Assembly: GCA_009927565.1 (NCBI GenBank) | Contig: RFMT01000336.1 | Location: 1 to 7,163, forward strand | Direction: 5' to 3' | Length of the DNA stretch: 7,163 nucleotides | Origin: Acidimicrobiia bacterium | Lineage (GTDB): Bacteria; Actinomycetota; Acidimicrobiia; Acidimicrobiales; Ilumatobacteraceae | Shown here: positions 1 through 6,266 of the stretch, piece by piece | Numbering within the stretch: the stretch's first letter is position 1 | How the letters are laid out: the number at the start of each line of letters is the position of its first letter | Made by a program: the position numbers and the translations under genes | The notes under the pieces: generated by a model | Database searches by the model: none | Told to the model about the DNA's origin: nothing | Seen by the model: the letters and a program-made list of their open reading frames with translations, nothing else

Positions 1-5
1 ACTCG

Positions 6-30
6 CCGAAGTTTCGACTTTCAACTTCGG
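6..30. other. 8-bp inverted repeat (hairpin) at the left edge
   Basis: The arms CCGAAGTT (6-13) and AACTTCGG (23-30) are perfectly complementary and enclose a 9-base loop. On the plus strand the hairpin is followed by an A-rich stretch. On the minus strand it is preceded by a T-rich stretch, so neither direction gives the classic stem followed by a U run. It could be a back-up terminator after the operon, or the terminator of a converging gene left of the window. The window edge prevents a decision. Confidence 0.35.
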
Positions 31-55
31 AAAATAAATTAAGCCGTAAATGACA

Positions 56-81
56 CTCGGGGGGCGCAAGCGCCCCCCGAG
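56..81 (-). terminator. GC-rich hairpin, probable operon terminator
   Basis: A perfect inverted repeat pairs 56-66 with 71-81 (arm CTCGGGGGGCG), leaving a tetraloop at 67-70. It lies 24 bases past the stop codon of the binding-protein gene, the last gene of the operon, which is where a terminator is expected. In the minus-strand direction the stem is followed by a mixed TGTCATTTACGG stretch and then AT-rich sequence, not an immediate U run. It is therefore a strong hairpin with an atypical tail. It could act as a U-tract-less terminator or as a 3'-end stabiliser of the mRNA. Confidence 0.6.
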
Positions 82-105
82 GTATCAATTTCTAACTATT
101 GATCG

Positions 106-1287
106 TTATGGCAATGCAATAGTTGGATCGATGAATTCGTTGGTGACGATGTCAGCAGCTGTCAAGCCTTCTTGCATCTTTGCACCAATCTTTTCGTAAG
201 TTGGAACTGCAATCTCAATGAACTTGGTTACTCGGTCAAGATCAAAGCTGCCCAATGTTCCGTCTGGGCTGTTGGCGATGAGTTTGTTAGAGAGACCCAA
301 TTCAACTGCTGCTGCAGCCTGGCCAGCGTCATACAACCAACCGTTGTTGTACTGAGTAACAAGATCAAGGATCAACGCGTTGGCGCGAGCAGGATCTGTT
401 ACATAGTCAACTTGTGATTGCTGAATCATTGGTACAAGAAGCTTCAAGCAGTCTTTGTTTGCTTCGATTGTTGCAGGCAATCCACCGAGTGATTGGGCAT
501 ATGCTGTCCAACCTGCGTCGTGAACTGTCTGATATGCAACTGGCTTCGCCCAGTCTGTGAGGACGTTCTCATAGTAGTAAGGCTCTGAAGTTGCGAAGCC
601 TTGCTGTGCAGCCTTGCCGCCGTCTGCTACGAAGTTGGCTGGTGTGCCGTCGTAGTTGCCGTCAACTTGTTTTGCATCGAGAATGCCGTTTGCAGTGAAG
701 TACTCCATATATGCAGCACCACCAAAGTAACGGATCTTCGCGCCAGTTGCCTTAAGGTCGGCAATTGTTTTTACGTTTGGATACGTTGCTGGGTCCCACA
801 TGATTATCTGTGGGTTGATATTGAACGGAGCCACAACACTCATTGTTGGGAACTCGCCCGAGTCTTGTACTGCACCGTCAGTGCTAACAAAACCCAAGAA
901 GATTTCTGGGTCTTGGTACATCAACGATGTCGGTGAACTGAAACCTACTGCTGGGCCACCGGCACGAACTTGAATCTTGACACCAGTGTCTTGACCCTTC
1001 GATACGAGTGGTCCGGTTACTCGAACGCCAGCGGCGTCAACTTCGTAACCTTCGCCAACCATGTTGTACAAGAACCCGTGTTCTGATTCTGGGTTCCAGT
1101 CAGTCTGGAAGGTGATTGTGTCTGGGCAGATACCGGCTAGTGAAACGGCCTCGGTGGTCGTCTCTTCTGCTGGCGCAGCCTCTGTTTCTTCTGTTACTTC
1201 TTCAGTTGCTGTGTCGTCATCACTACCGCAAGCGGCAAGGGTGACCAAGCACAGAGCACCGAAGAGAGCAGTTGCTTTTCTTCGCAT
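106..1287 (-). CDS. ABC importer substrate-binding lipoprotein, NMT1/THI5-like (NitT/TauT class)
   Basis: This is the extracytoplasmic solute receptor of the importer encoded just upstream. The 393-residue protein starts with a lipoprotein signal: a basic start (MRRK), a hydrophobic stretch at about 7-19 and the lipobox LAAC with Cys20 as the lipidated residue. Residues 21-48 form a Thr/Glu/Ala/Asp-rich linker that should tether the domain to the membrane. The mature domain begins near 52 and carries motifs resembling the NMT1/THI5 family: TDWNPESEHGF (62-72), ATYPNVKTIADLK (167-179) and QQGFATSEPYYYE (228-240). The length suits the family. A clear AGGAGA ribosome site eight bases upstream supports the ATG at 1287. 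It is the last gene of the operon, 105 bases after the permease, and may have extra expression of its own. The family includes receptors for pyrimidines, taurine, sulfonates and nitrate, so the ligand is unknown. Confidence 0.9.
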   Translation of the reverse strand: MRRKATALFGALCLVTLAACGSDDDTATEEVTEETEAAPAEETTTEAVSLAGICPDTITFQTDWNPESEHGFLYNMVGEGYEVDAAGVRVTGPLVSKGQDTGVKIQVRAGGPAVGFSSPTSLMYQDPEIFLGFVSTDGAVQDSGEFPTMSVVAPFNINPQIIMWDPATYPNVKTIADLKATGAKIRYFGGAAYMEYFTANGILDAKQVDGNYDGTPANFVADGGKAAQQGFATSEPYYYENVLTDWAKPVAYQTVHDAGWTAYAQSLGGLPATIEANKDCLKLLVPMIQQSQVDYVTDPARANALILDLVTQYNNGWLYDAGQAAAAVELGLSNKLIANSPDGTLGSFDLDRVTKFIEIAVPTYEKIGAKMQEGLTAADIVTNEFIDPTIALP

Positions 1288-1292
1288 TTATT

Positions 1293-1298
1293 TCTCCT
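1293..1298 (-). promoter_or_regulatory. Strong Shine-Dalgarno site for the binding-protein gene
   Basis: The minus strand reads AGGAGA followed by AATA and an A before the ATG at 1287, an almost ideal ribosome site. It is one of only two clear sites in the window, the other being that of the permease. The binding protein is needed in excess over the membrane parts of such importers, which fits strong translation here. Confidence 0.7.
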
Positions 1299-1331
1299 GT
1301 TGTTGTCTGGGGCTGGATTAAATTGCAACCA

Positions 1332-1385
1332 ATTATCTATTACTTTCACTTACCTTGCATTACTTATTATTTTATTTTTCGTCAA
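1332..1385 (-). promoter_or_regulatory. Possible internal promoter in the AT-rich gap before the binding-protein gene
   Basis: The gap 1288-1392 is strikingly AT-rich compared with the flanking genes. On the minus strand it holds TTGACG (1380-1385), a good -35 match, with only a poor -10 candidate, TAATGC (1357-1362), 17 bases downstream. A better -10-like GATAAT lies at 1332-1337 but has no good -35 at the right distance. The two halves therefore do not form one convincing promoter. The position makes biological sense, because binding proteins are often expressed above the level of their transporter. This is a weak motif call. Confidence 0.25.
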
Positions 1386-1392
1386 GAAATCG

Positions 1393-2292
1393 TCACCGAC
1401 CTCTTGTTGTCGTGTGCCACTTGCCGATCGCTACTTTTGAGAGCAGCCCGAACAAGATGAACACGACTAAACCGAAAATGCTGGCCAAGATGATCGCGGC
1501 AATCAACTCGGCACCCCAAAGCCGCCCACGGTAAATATCAATCTGCGCACCGATACCGACAACGCCTCCTTGACGGAAGTAGAAGTCACCAACTACGGCA
1601 CCAATGACTGAAAGACCGGCCGAAATTCGAAGTCCAACGAAGATGTTTGGCATCGCAGCTGGAAACTGCAACTTTCGCAGCCGAGTGAATTTACTGGCTC
1701 CATGAAGCGAAAAAAGTTCGTGTTGGCTTTTGTCGACCGAGAGAAGGCCGAACAACGTGTTATTGACAATCGGAAAGAACGCGATCAGCACGACAACGAG
1801 AATTCTTTGCAATGTAATGCCGTCGATTAGTGCCCGAATCAAAGGTGTCATTGCCAAGATTGGGGCCGACTGCAACGCAACTAGATATGGCCAAGTTGCC
1901 CGCTCCATCCATCGCCGAGTGGCCATTAGGGTCGCCAGTGTTGTACCAATCAGGATTGTGATGAACAAACCAATCACGGCGATTTTGATCGAGTCCCACA
2001 GCGACCTCAAAATCGGCTTCAAACCGCGTTGTTCGCCGACAGACCAAGTTAAGAAGCCTTCCTGCACGACTCGGTGGGGGGTTGGCAACAAGAATCTTTT
2101 TTGAGGAGGCAATAGGCGAGTCGACAGCAAATACCAAACGCCTATGAAGATTGCGAAAACAACAATCGGGCCTGCGAAGTCACTGATTAAATTTCGATCG
2201 CTGGTTTCGCGAGGCGCATCGTCAACGCGCAAACTAGGTGGCACAGATTGATCAATTGTGTTCGTTACTTTGATGCTGTTCGACGCGTTCAT
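1393..2292 (-). CDS. ABC importer permease (NitT/TauT class, SsuC/ThiX-like)
   Basis: This is the membrane channel subunit of the importer and probably acts as a homodimer with the adjacent ATPase. The 299-residue protein has a polar cytoplasmic N-terminus of about 40 residues. Hydrophobic segments follow near 41-57, 103-123, 134-152, 165-185, 217-235 and 263-285, the six-helix pattern of this family. The cytoplasmic coupling loop (EAA-like motif) is at about 192-215, with the conserved Gly at 198 in the HGASKFTRLRKLQFP region and a Pro-Ala-Ala-Met-Pro end. The usual EAA start is degenerate (FSLHG), as is common in the class. The start is the ATG at 2292, which overlaps the ATPase stop as ATGA and has a GAGGAG ribosome site inside the ATPase gene. 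That arrangement implies translational coupling. Transporter role is secure; the substrate is not. Confidence 0.92.
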   Translation of the reverse strand: MNASNSIKVTNTIDQSVPPSLRVDDAPRETSDRNLISDFAGPIVVFAIFIGVWYLLSTRLLPPQKRFLLPTPHRVVQEGFLTWSVGEQRGLKPILRSLWDSIKIAVIGLFITILIGTTLATLMATRRWMERATWPYLVALQSAPILAMTPLIRALIDGITLQRILVVVLIAFFPIVNNTLFGLLSVDKSQHELFSLHGASKFTRLRKLQFPAAMPNIFVGLRISAGLSVIGAVVGDFYFRQGGVVGIGAQIDIYRGRLWGAELIAAIILASIFGLVVFILFGLLSKVAIGKWHTTTRGR

Positions 2293-3023
2293 ACGAGTGC
2301 TCCTCGAAGGGCTAGCGAAACCTCGCCGCAGATTTCGGCAAACTTCGGCTCATAGCGCAATGAATGTGCGCGCGGATAACTGAAAGGAACTTCAAAACTG
2401 CCAACTATCTGACCGGGTCGAGCCGACATGACCAAAACTTTTGTCGACATATAGACCGCTTCGGCAATCGAGTGTGTAATAAACAAACCCGCGAAGCCTT
2501 CAAGTTGGAACAGTCGCAACAATTCGTCGTTCAGTCGTTCGCGAGTGATCTCATCTAGTGCGCCAAAAGGTTCGTCAAATAAAAAGACGCGCGGCTTCAT
2601 TACAAGAGATCGGGCGAGCGATGCTCGCATGCGCATGCCGCCCGACAATTGTCGGGGGTATTTGTCCTCGAAACCTGTGAGCCCCACAAGATCGATCGCG
2701 TCTTGAGCGAGTTTGGCTCGCTGCACTTTTTCAATTCCGTGCAGTTCGGCGATTATTTCGATATTTTTTCGAACATTTCGCCACGGCAGAAGTGTTGCAT
2801 CCTGAAAGACGTAACCAATGCTGTTGCGGTCGACTTCGCATTTGCCTTCGGTTTCGGTTTCTAGATTTGACGCGATCCGCAACAATGTTGACTTACCACA
2901 ACCAGAGGGTCCGACAACTGTTACGAATTCTCCAGGGTTGACATCGAAGGAAACTCCGCCGAGTGCTTTCGTGCCGTCAGGAAACGTCATTCCGACGTTT
3001 TTGAACCCGAGTGCCCCAGCCAC
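2289..3023 (-). CDS. ABC importer ATP-binding protein (NitT/TauT class, SsuB/ThiZ-like)
   Basis: This is the cytoplasmic ATPase that powers the importer. All nucleotide-binding motifs are present in the 244-residue protein. Walker A is GPSGCGKST at 38-46, the Q-loop glutamine is Q74 in YVFQDATLLPW, and the signature is LSGGM at 126-130. Walker B is VFLFDEP with D150 and catalytic E151, followed by the D-loop GALDE, and the switch histidine is H184 in ITHSIAEA. The LLPWRNV stretch after the Q-loop and the short C-terminus without a regulatory domain are typical of the nitrate/taurine/sulfonate/thiamin-precursor group. The start is a GTG at 3023, 17 bases after the amidohydrolase stop. No good ribosome site is visible, but the next Met (residue 12) lies inside the first beta strand, so GTG is preferred. 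The gene overlaps the permease by four bases. Confidence 0.95.
   Translation of the reverse strand: MAGALGFKNVGMTFPDGTKALGGVSFDVNPGEFVTVVGPSGCGKSTLLRIASNLETETEGKCEVDRNSIGYVFQDATLLPWRNVRKNIEIIAELHGIEKVQRAKLAQDAIDLVGLTGFEDKYPRQLSGGMRMRASLARSLVMKPRVFLFDEPFGALDEITRERLNDELLRLFQLEGFAGLFITHSIAEAVYMSTKVLVMSARPGQIVGSFEVPFSYPRAHSLRYEPKFAEICGEVSLALRGALV
2300..2305 (-). promoter_or_regulatory. Shine-Dalgarno site of the permease, inside the ATPase gene
   Basis: The minus strand reads GAGGAG seven bases before the permease ATG at 2292. It lies within the last codons of the ATPase gene and fixes the permease start at the ATGA overlap. Confidence 0.65.
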
Positions 3024-3040
3024 GTCTAGAGAATAGTTGA

Positions 3041-4246
3041 TTAGTTGACTGCAGCCAAACGCGAATGGGTGATTTGACCTCTATATAAAACCAAGTTTCG
3101 CGCCGGTGTATTGGCGATGGCTTCTCGAGTCGAACCCGCTTGGGTCAAAATCAAATTGGCCGTCGCCCCGACCTGAGGTCCCGCTGTTGTGAGTCCCATG
3201 ACTTGTCGCGCAACTTTTGATACAGAATCAAATGCGTCATTGGGCAATAAATGGGCAGTGAGTATTGCGAGGCCAGCACTTTCGAGTGGGTCGCCTCGAC
3301 CGATTGGATTAAACGGGTCTTGCAAATTGTCAGCCCCGAAAGCAACCGGTACGCCTGACTTTCGCAGATTTGATACTGCCGTCAGTCCCCGAGGAGTGGC
3401 AGTTGCACAATCTCGACCTTGCAAAAAGAGGTTGGTATGTGGCAAAGCAATGACACTGATGCCGGCTTGCGCTACACGCTCTGAAACTCGCATTTGAACG
3501 CTCTCGGTCTGCATACCCAGACTGACACAGTGGCTGGCGACGACGGCCTGTTCTAAACCCGAACTGATTACGCGATTTGCCAAGTCTTCTAGCGAGAGGC
3601 GATTTGAATCAGTGTGCTCGTCGGTGTGTAAGTCAAGAGAGCAACCGAGTTCACCAGCGAGTTCGACGAGGGCGATATTGGCACCGTTTGGGTCGACATC
3701 GAGGTGCGGACAACCCCCCAGAATGTCAGCACCCATTTCGATCGCGCGTCGACCACGGTCACGATTTTCTTTGCCGGCGTCACCCGAAAGGGGCCACCCG
3801 AGTAACGCACAGATTTGTAGATCTACTAAACCTCGTGTGCGATTACGTACCTCGACTAGTGCTTGAACCGCGTCGAGATTGTTCCGTTCGGTGACGTCTG
3901 CATGAGTCCGAATTGCAGTGACTCCGTTCGAGACCATTAGTCGCACGGCACGTTCTGCACGTTCGATTGTGTCAGCAATTGTTATTAGACCGCTCGCGGC
4001 TTCCATCGCCATGATCGCACCCATCAAGTCGCCAGTTGGATTATGAACTCGTTCAGCCAAAAAAGCCTTGTCCAGATGGGCGTGTGGTTCGGCAAGTGAG
4101 CAAGTCAGCAGTGACCCGTTCGCATCAATAACTTGCTCTTTTTCGAATGCGACAAGATTACTTGCGATCTCCGACACTAGATCGCCGACGATCCTCACAT
4201 CTTGAAGCTGTGCGTATCCATCGATTTTGCAATTCTGAAGCAACAT
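3041..4246 (-). CDS. Amidohydrolase, cytosine-deaminase (CodA)-like, substrate unknown
   Basis: This is probably a cytoplasmic metal-dependent hydrolase or deaminase of 401 residues. The fold's metal ligands are visible: EPHAHLDK with H55 and H57, HTDEH with H207 and catalytic-type E210, ASHC with H239, and GADN with D306. Further CodA-family landmarks are PHTNLFLQGRD (269-279), DPFNPIGRGDPLE (310-322) and a C-terminal beta segment (TANLIL, LYRGQITH). From memory of E. coli CodA, the active-site Gln156 aligns here with Gly150 (LLGWP in place of FPQEG), and the HDD motif around Asp313-Asp314 becomes ADN. The metal site is intact but base recognition is changed, so cytosine is probably not the substrate. 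The gene lies 29 bases after the monooxygenase stop and 17 before the ATPase, between catabolism and import. Only a weak ribosome site is visible. The start at ATG 4246 gives a normal family N-terminus. Confidence 0.85.
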   Translation of the reverse strand: MLLQNCKIDGYAQLQDVRIVGDLVSEIASNLVAFEKEQVIDANGSLLTCSLAEPHAHLDKAFLAERVHNPTGDLMGAIMAMEAASGLITIADTIERAERAVRLMVSNGVTAIRTHADVTERNNLDAVQALVEVRNRTRGLVDLQICALLGWPLSGDAGKENRDRGRRAIEMGADILGGCPHLDVDPNGANIALVELAGELGCSLDLHTDEHTDSNRLSLEDLANRVISSGLEQAVVASHCVSLGMQTESVQMRVSERVAQAGISVIALPHTNLFLQGRDCATATPRGLTAVSNLRKSGVPVAFGADNLQDPFNPIGRGDPLESAGLAILTAHLLPNDAFDSVSKVARQVMGLTTAGPQVGATANLILTQAGSTREAIANTPARNLVLYRGQITHSRLAAVN

Positions 4247-4275
4247 TTCTGTGTGCTCGCTAGATCAACTGATTA

Positions 4276-5462
4276 TTAGATCAGTGGTTGAAGATTCGGT
4301 AGTGGTCGTCGTTCGACTTTTTCGCCCAGTTTCGGAAAAACTTCCTCGACAACGAGATGCATCTGCTCCGACATTTCTTCTCGCGTCACGCCGGGGTAAT
4401 CAAAGAAGAAGCAAATATTTTTGAGGTTGAGTAAATCTCGCCAAAAACCTAAAGTGTCGACCGCATCATCGATCGAACCAATAATTTGTATCTTCTGATC
4501 AATCGACTCTTGAACCGTAGGGCAGTGGTTAAATGCAACCTTGCTGCCGTCTGGGTTGCGGTATGAAGAAAAGCGACCATATGGAGAGAGAAAGTTCGCA
4601 AACTCGTCATGTCCAGGCTTGCCCTTGATCATTGCTTTTTCGCGCGTCTTTGCGACATGGATATTCATCACCAAAGTTCGATCTTCGCCAGGCGCAACTG
4701 GGTCGCCCATGTCTTGACGAATTTCGGCGTAACGATCCCACTTCTGTTTCTGGCTATCGGCGTTTTGCAACCAATAGACGGCTTTGTGTCCAGCCCTCGG
4801 TACATATTCGATTGTCTCGGGCGAGGTAACTGGTTGATAAACATCAACGTGGCGAAGTGGCTTCGGTATCAAAGTCAAGTCGTCGACGTAGCTACCGCGA
4901 TCTGGTATCTCATCGGGAGGAAACACAAAATGCTTTCCACGATACGAAAAGCGCTCGTTGTACCACGCAAGTTTTATTACTTCCATGCTTTCTTCGAATA
5001 TCTCGCGATTGATGCGGTCGTGTTCTGCACTCATCGCATTGTCGCCTGATGCGACAACAGTGCCCAGACTCCATGCTTCACGGGGTACAGTGCCACGACC
5101 TACGCCGAACTCCATTCGTCCACCTGTAACGATGTCGGCTATTGCGAAGTCTTCAGCGAGACGCAAAGGGTGCCACTGCGGCACAACATTGAACATTTGA
5201 CCAAGCCGCAGATTTTTTGTGACGCTCGTCAGGTGCTGGCCAAACAAAATTAGATTCGGCAAGACCTCGTAGCCCTCGTATTGGAAGTGATGTTCGGTGA
5301 GCCACATTGTGTCGATTCCGACTTCCTCGGCGGTCTTGGCCCAGGCGACGAGATTTTATAGCACTCGATTACGCTGTCGTTGCCGTAACGACGATTTTTT
5401 GGCGCTACCTTTCCAGCGTCATCCATTGGAACTGTGCAGAAAAAGTTGGCATCTACTCTCAT
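4276..5462 (-). CDS. LLM-class flavin-dependent monooxygenase, interrupted by a one-base frameshift
   Basis: This is a luciferase-like oxidoreductase that would use reduced flavin and O2 to oxidise a small substrate. Translation from ATG 5462 gives MRVDANFFCTVP and continues to ECYK, then goes out of frame. Adding one base to the run at 5354-5357 makes it continue as NLVAWAKTAEEVGIDT and join the long frame that starts at an internal Met (5307). The restored protein is about 395 residues, normal for the family. Landmarks are WLTEHHF near 54-60, VVPQWHPLRLAEDFA in the core barrel and GRMEFGVGRG, a loop near the flavin. Without repair, the internal ATG would give a protein lacking the first beta strand and helix of the barrel, which is unlikely to fold. 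The gene starts 15 bases after the phosphodiesterase stop, with no clear ribosome site. The substrate is unknown. Sequencing error is the simplest cause, recent decay the alternative. Confidence 0.88.
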
Positions 5463-5477
5463 GGTGCTAACAATATC

Positions 5478-6266
5478 TCAGTTGCCATGCCAAGCATCAC
5501 GCGAAATCAATACTTTTTTTAAAGCTTCAGGTCTATCGGTCATTATGCCGTCAACGCCGAGATCTAATAGTCGAGTCATCTCGTCTTCGTCGTCGATTGT
5601 CCAAACATGCACTTGGATTTCAGCATTATGAGCCGCCTGTATAAAGGGTTTGTCGACAATTGTCAGTGGCCCCTGACTGACGGGCACCTGAGCGGCGTGG
5701 ATGTTTCGAAAGCTGCCCGTGCGCCGTACCCAACTGCCTAGACGTAACTTGGTGACGTCTCGAGGGCCCATCGACGTGCACAAATCTTCTCCAAACTGAT
5801 CTCGCAAACTATTGAGCCGTCTGTCACTGAACGAACCAACACAAATTCGTTCAAAGAGATCTCCGCGGGCAATGCGTTTTGAAAGTGGTGCCAGTGCTTG
5901 ATCCGATTTGCAGTCGATGTTGATGTGAGCGTATGGCCAAGTAGAAATCAAGTCTTCAAGTAGCGGTATTGGTTCGGTTCCGCTTACTCGTGCGATTTTC
6001 ACTTCGTCGTAATTTAGTTCGCTGATTAAACCGGGCCGCCCGCAAGTTCGCGAAAGGTCGTCGTCATGAAAAGCAAGCAAGACGCCATCTTTGGTGGCAT
6101 GAACGTCAGTCTCTATATATATGTATCCGAGATCTATTGCGCGCTGAAACGCTGGCATCGTGTTTTCGGGCGCATCGCTGGCGCCACCACGGTGAGCAAA
6201 TGCGATCGGCGAATTGTGTCTAAGAAATGGATGCTTCACTTTGTGAAAACTTGCTTTCGCGCACAA
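5478..6266 (-). CDS. Glycerophosphodiester phosphodiesterase
   Basis: This enzyme hydrolyses glycerophosphodiesters to glycerol 3-phosphate and an alcohol. The full frame has 262 residues and no signal peptide, so it is cytoplasmic. Family motifs (numbered from the TTG) are HRGG with catalytic H25 and R26, PENT with E34, ETDVH with metal ligands E52 and D54, and FHDD with catalytic H67. NIDCK follows, with D118 in the usual acidic metal position (commonly Glu), then VHVWTID and the closing GVDGIMTDRP. The longest frame begins at a TTG (6264-6266) directly after the ligase stop. A GTG at codon 10 (6237-6239) begins closer to the point where such proteins usually start, so the true start is uncertain. 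Neither has a convincing ribosome site. A run of seven A residues on the coding strand near the C-terminus (5514-5520) reads through cleanly. Its link to the importer pathway is unclear. Confidence 0.9.
   Translation of the reverse strand: MCAKASFHKVKHPFLRHNSPIAFAHRGGASDAPENTMPAFQRAIDLGYIYIETDVHATKDGVLLAFHDDDLSRTCGRPGLISELNYDEVKIARVSGTEPIPLLEDLISTWPYAHINIDCKSDQALAPLSKRIARGDLFERICVGSFSDRRLNSLRDQFGEDLCTSMGPRDVTKLRLGSWVRRTGSFRNIHAAQVPVSQGPLTIVDKPFIQAAHNAEIQVHVWTIDDEDEMTRLLDLGVDGIMTDRPEALKKVLISRDAWHGN

Noticed and set aside
1760..2137. A second minus-strand frame of 125 residues within the permease.
   Set aside because: It is the out-of-frame reading of the permease, with no hydrophobic pattern or motif. 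The permease frame has six membrane segments and the coupling loop.
2627..2638. Palindrome GCATGCGCATGC next to the previous one.
   Set aside because: It encodes the MRMRAS stretch of the ATPase. Repeated Met-Arg codons create the symmetry by themselves.
2641..2656. Perfect 16-bp palindrome CCCGACAATTGTCGGG, a possible operator.
   Set aside because: It lies deep inside the ATPase gene and encodes the signature-motif region (RQLSGG), so codon constraint explains it. It is far from any start.
3189..3894. Plus-strand reading frames opposite the amidohydrolase (up to about 105 residues).
   Set aside because: They mirror a well-supported minus-strand enzyme, lack recognisable motifs and ribosome sites, and their composition reflects the complementary codons.
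4261..4283. Direct repeat TAGATCA twice, 9 bases apart, in the gap before the amidohydrolase, as a possible operator.
   Set aside because: It is seven bases only, partly inside the LLM stop region, and within an operon. Too short to separate from chance.
4609..5049. A 146-residue plus-strand frame opposite the LLM gene.
   Set aside because: It is Cys/Arg/Leu-rich with no family pattern and lies wholly within the conserved LLM coding region. It is an antisense shadow.
5345..5365. Programmed -1 ribosomal frameshift in the LLM gene.
   Set aside because: A -1 slip is the direction needed, but the heptamer C-TAT-AAA re-pairs badly (CTA then a stop TAA), so it is not a slippery site. A four-A run is also short for polymerase slippage.
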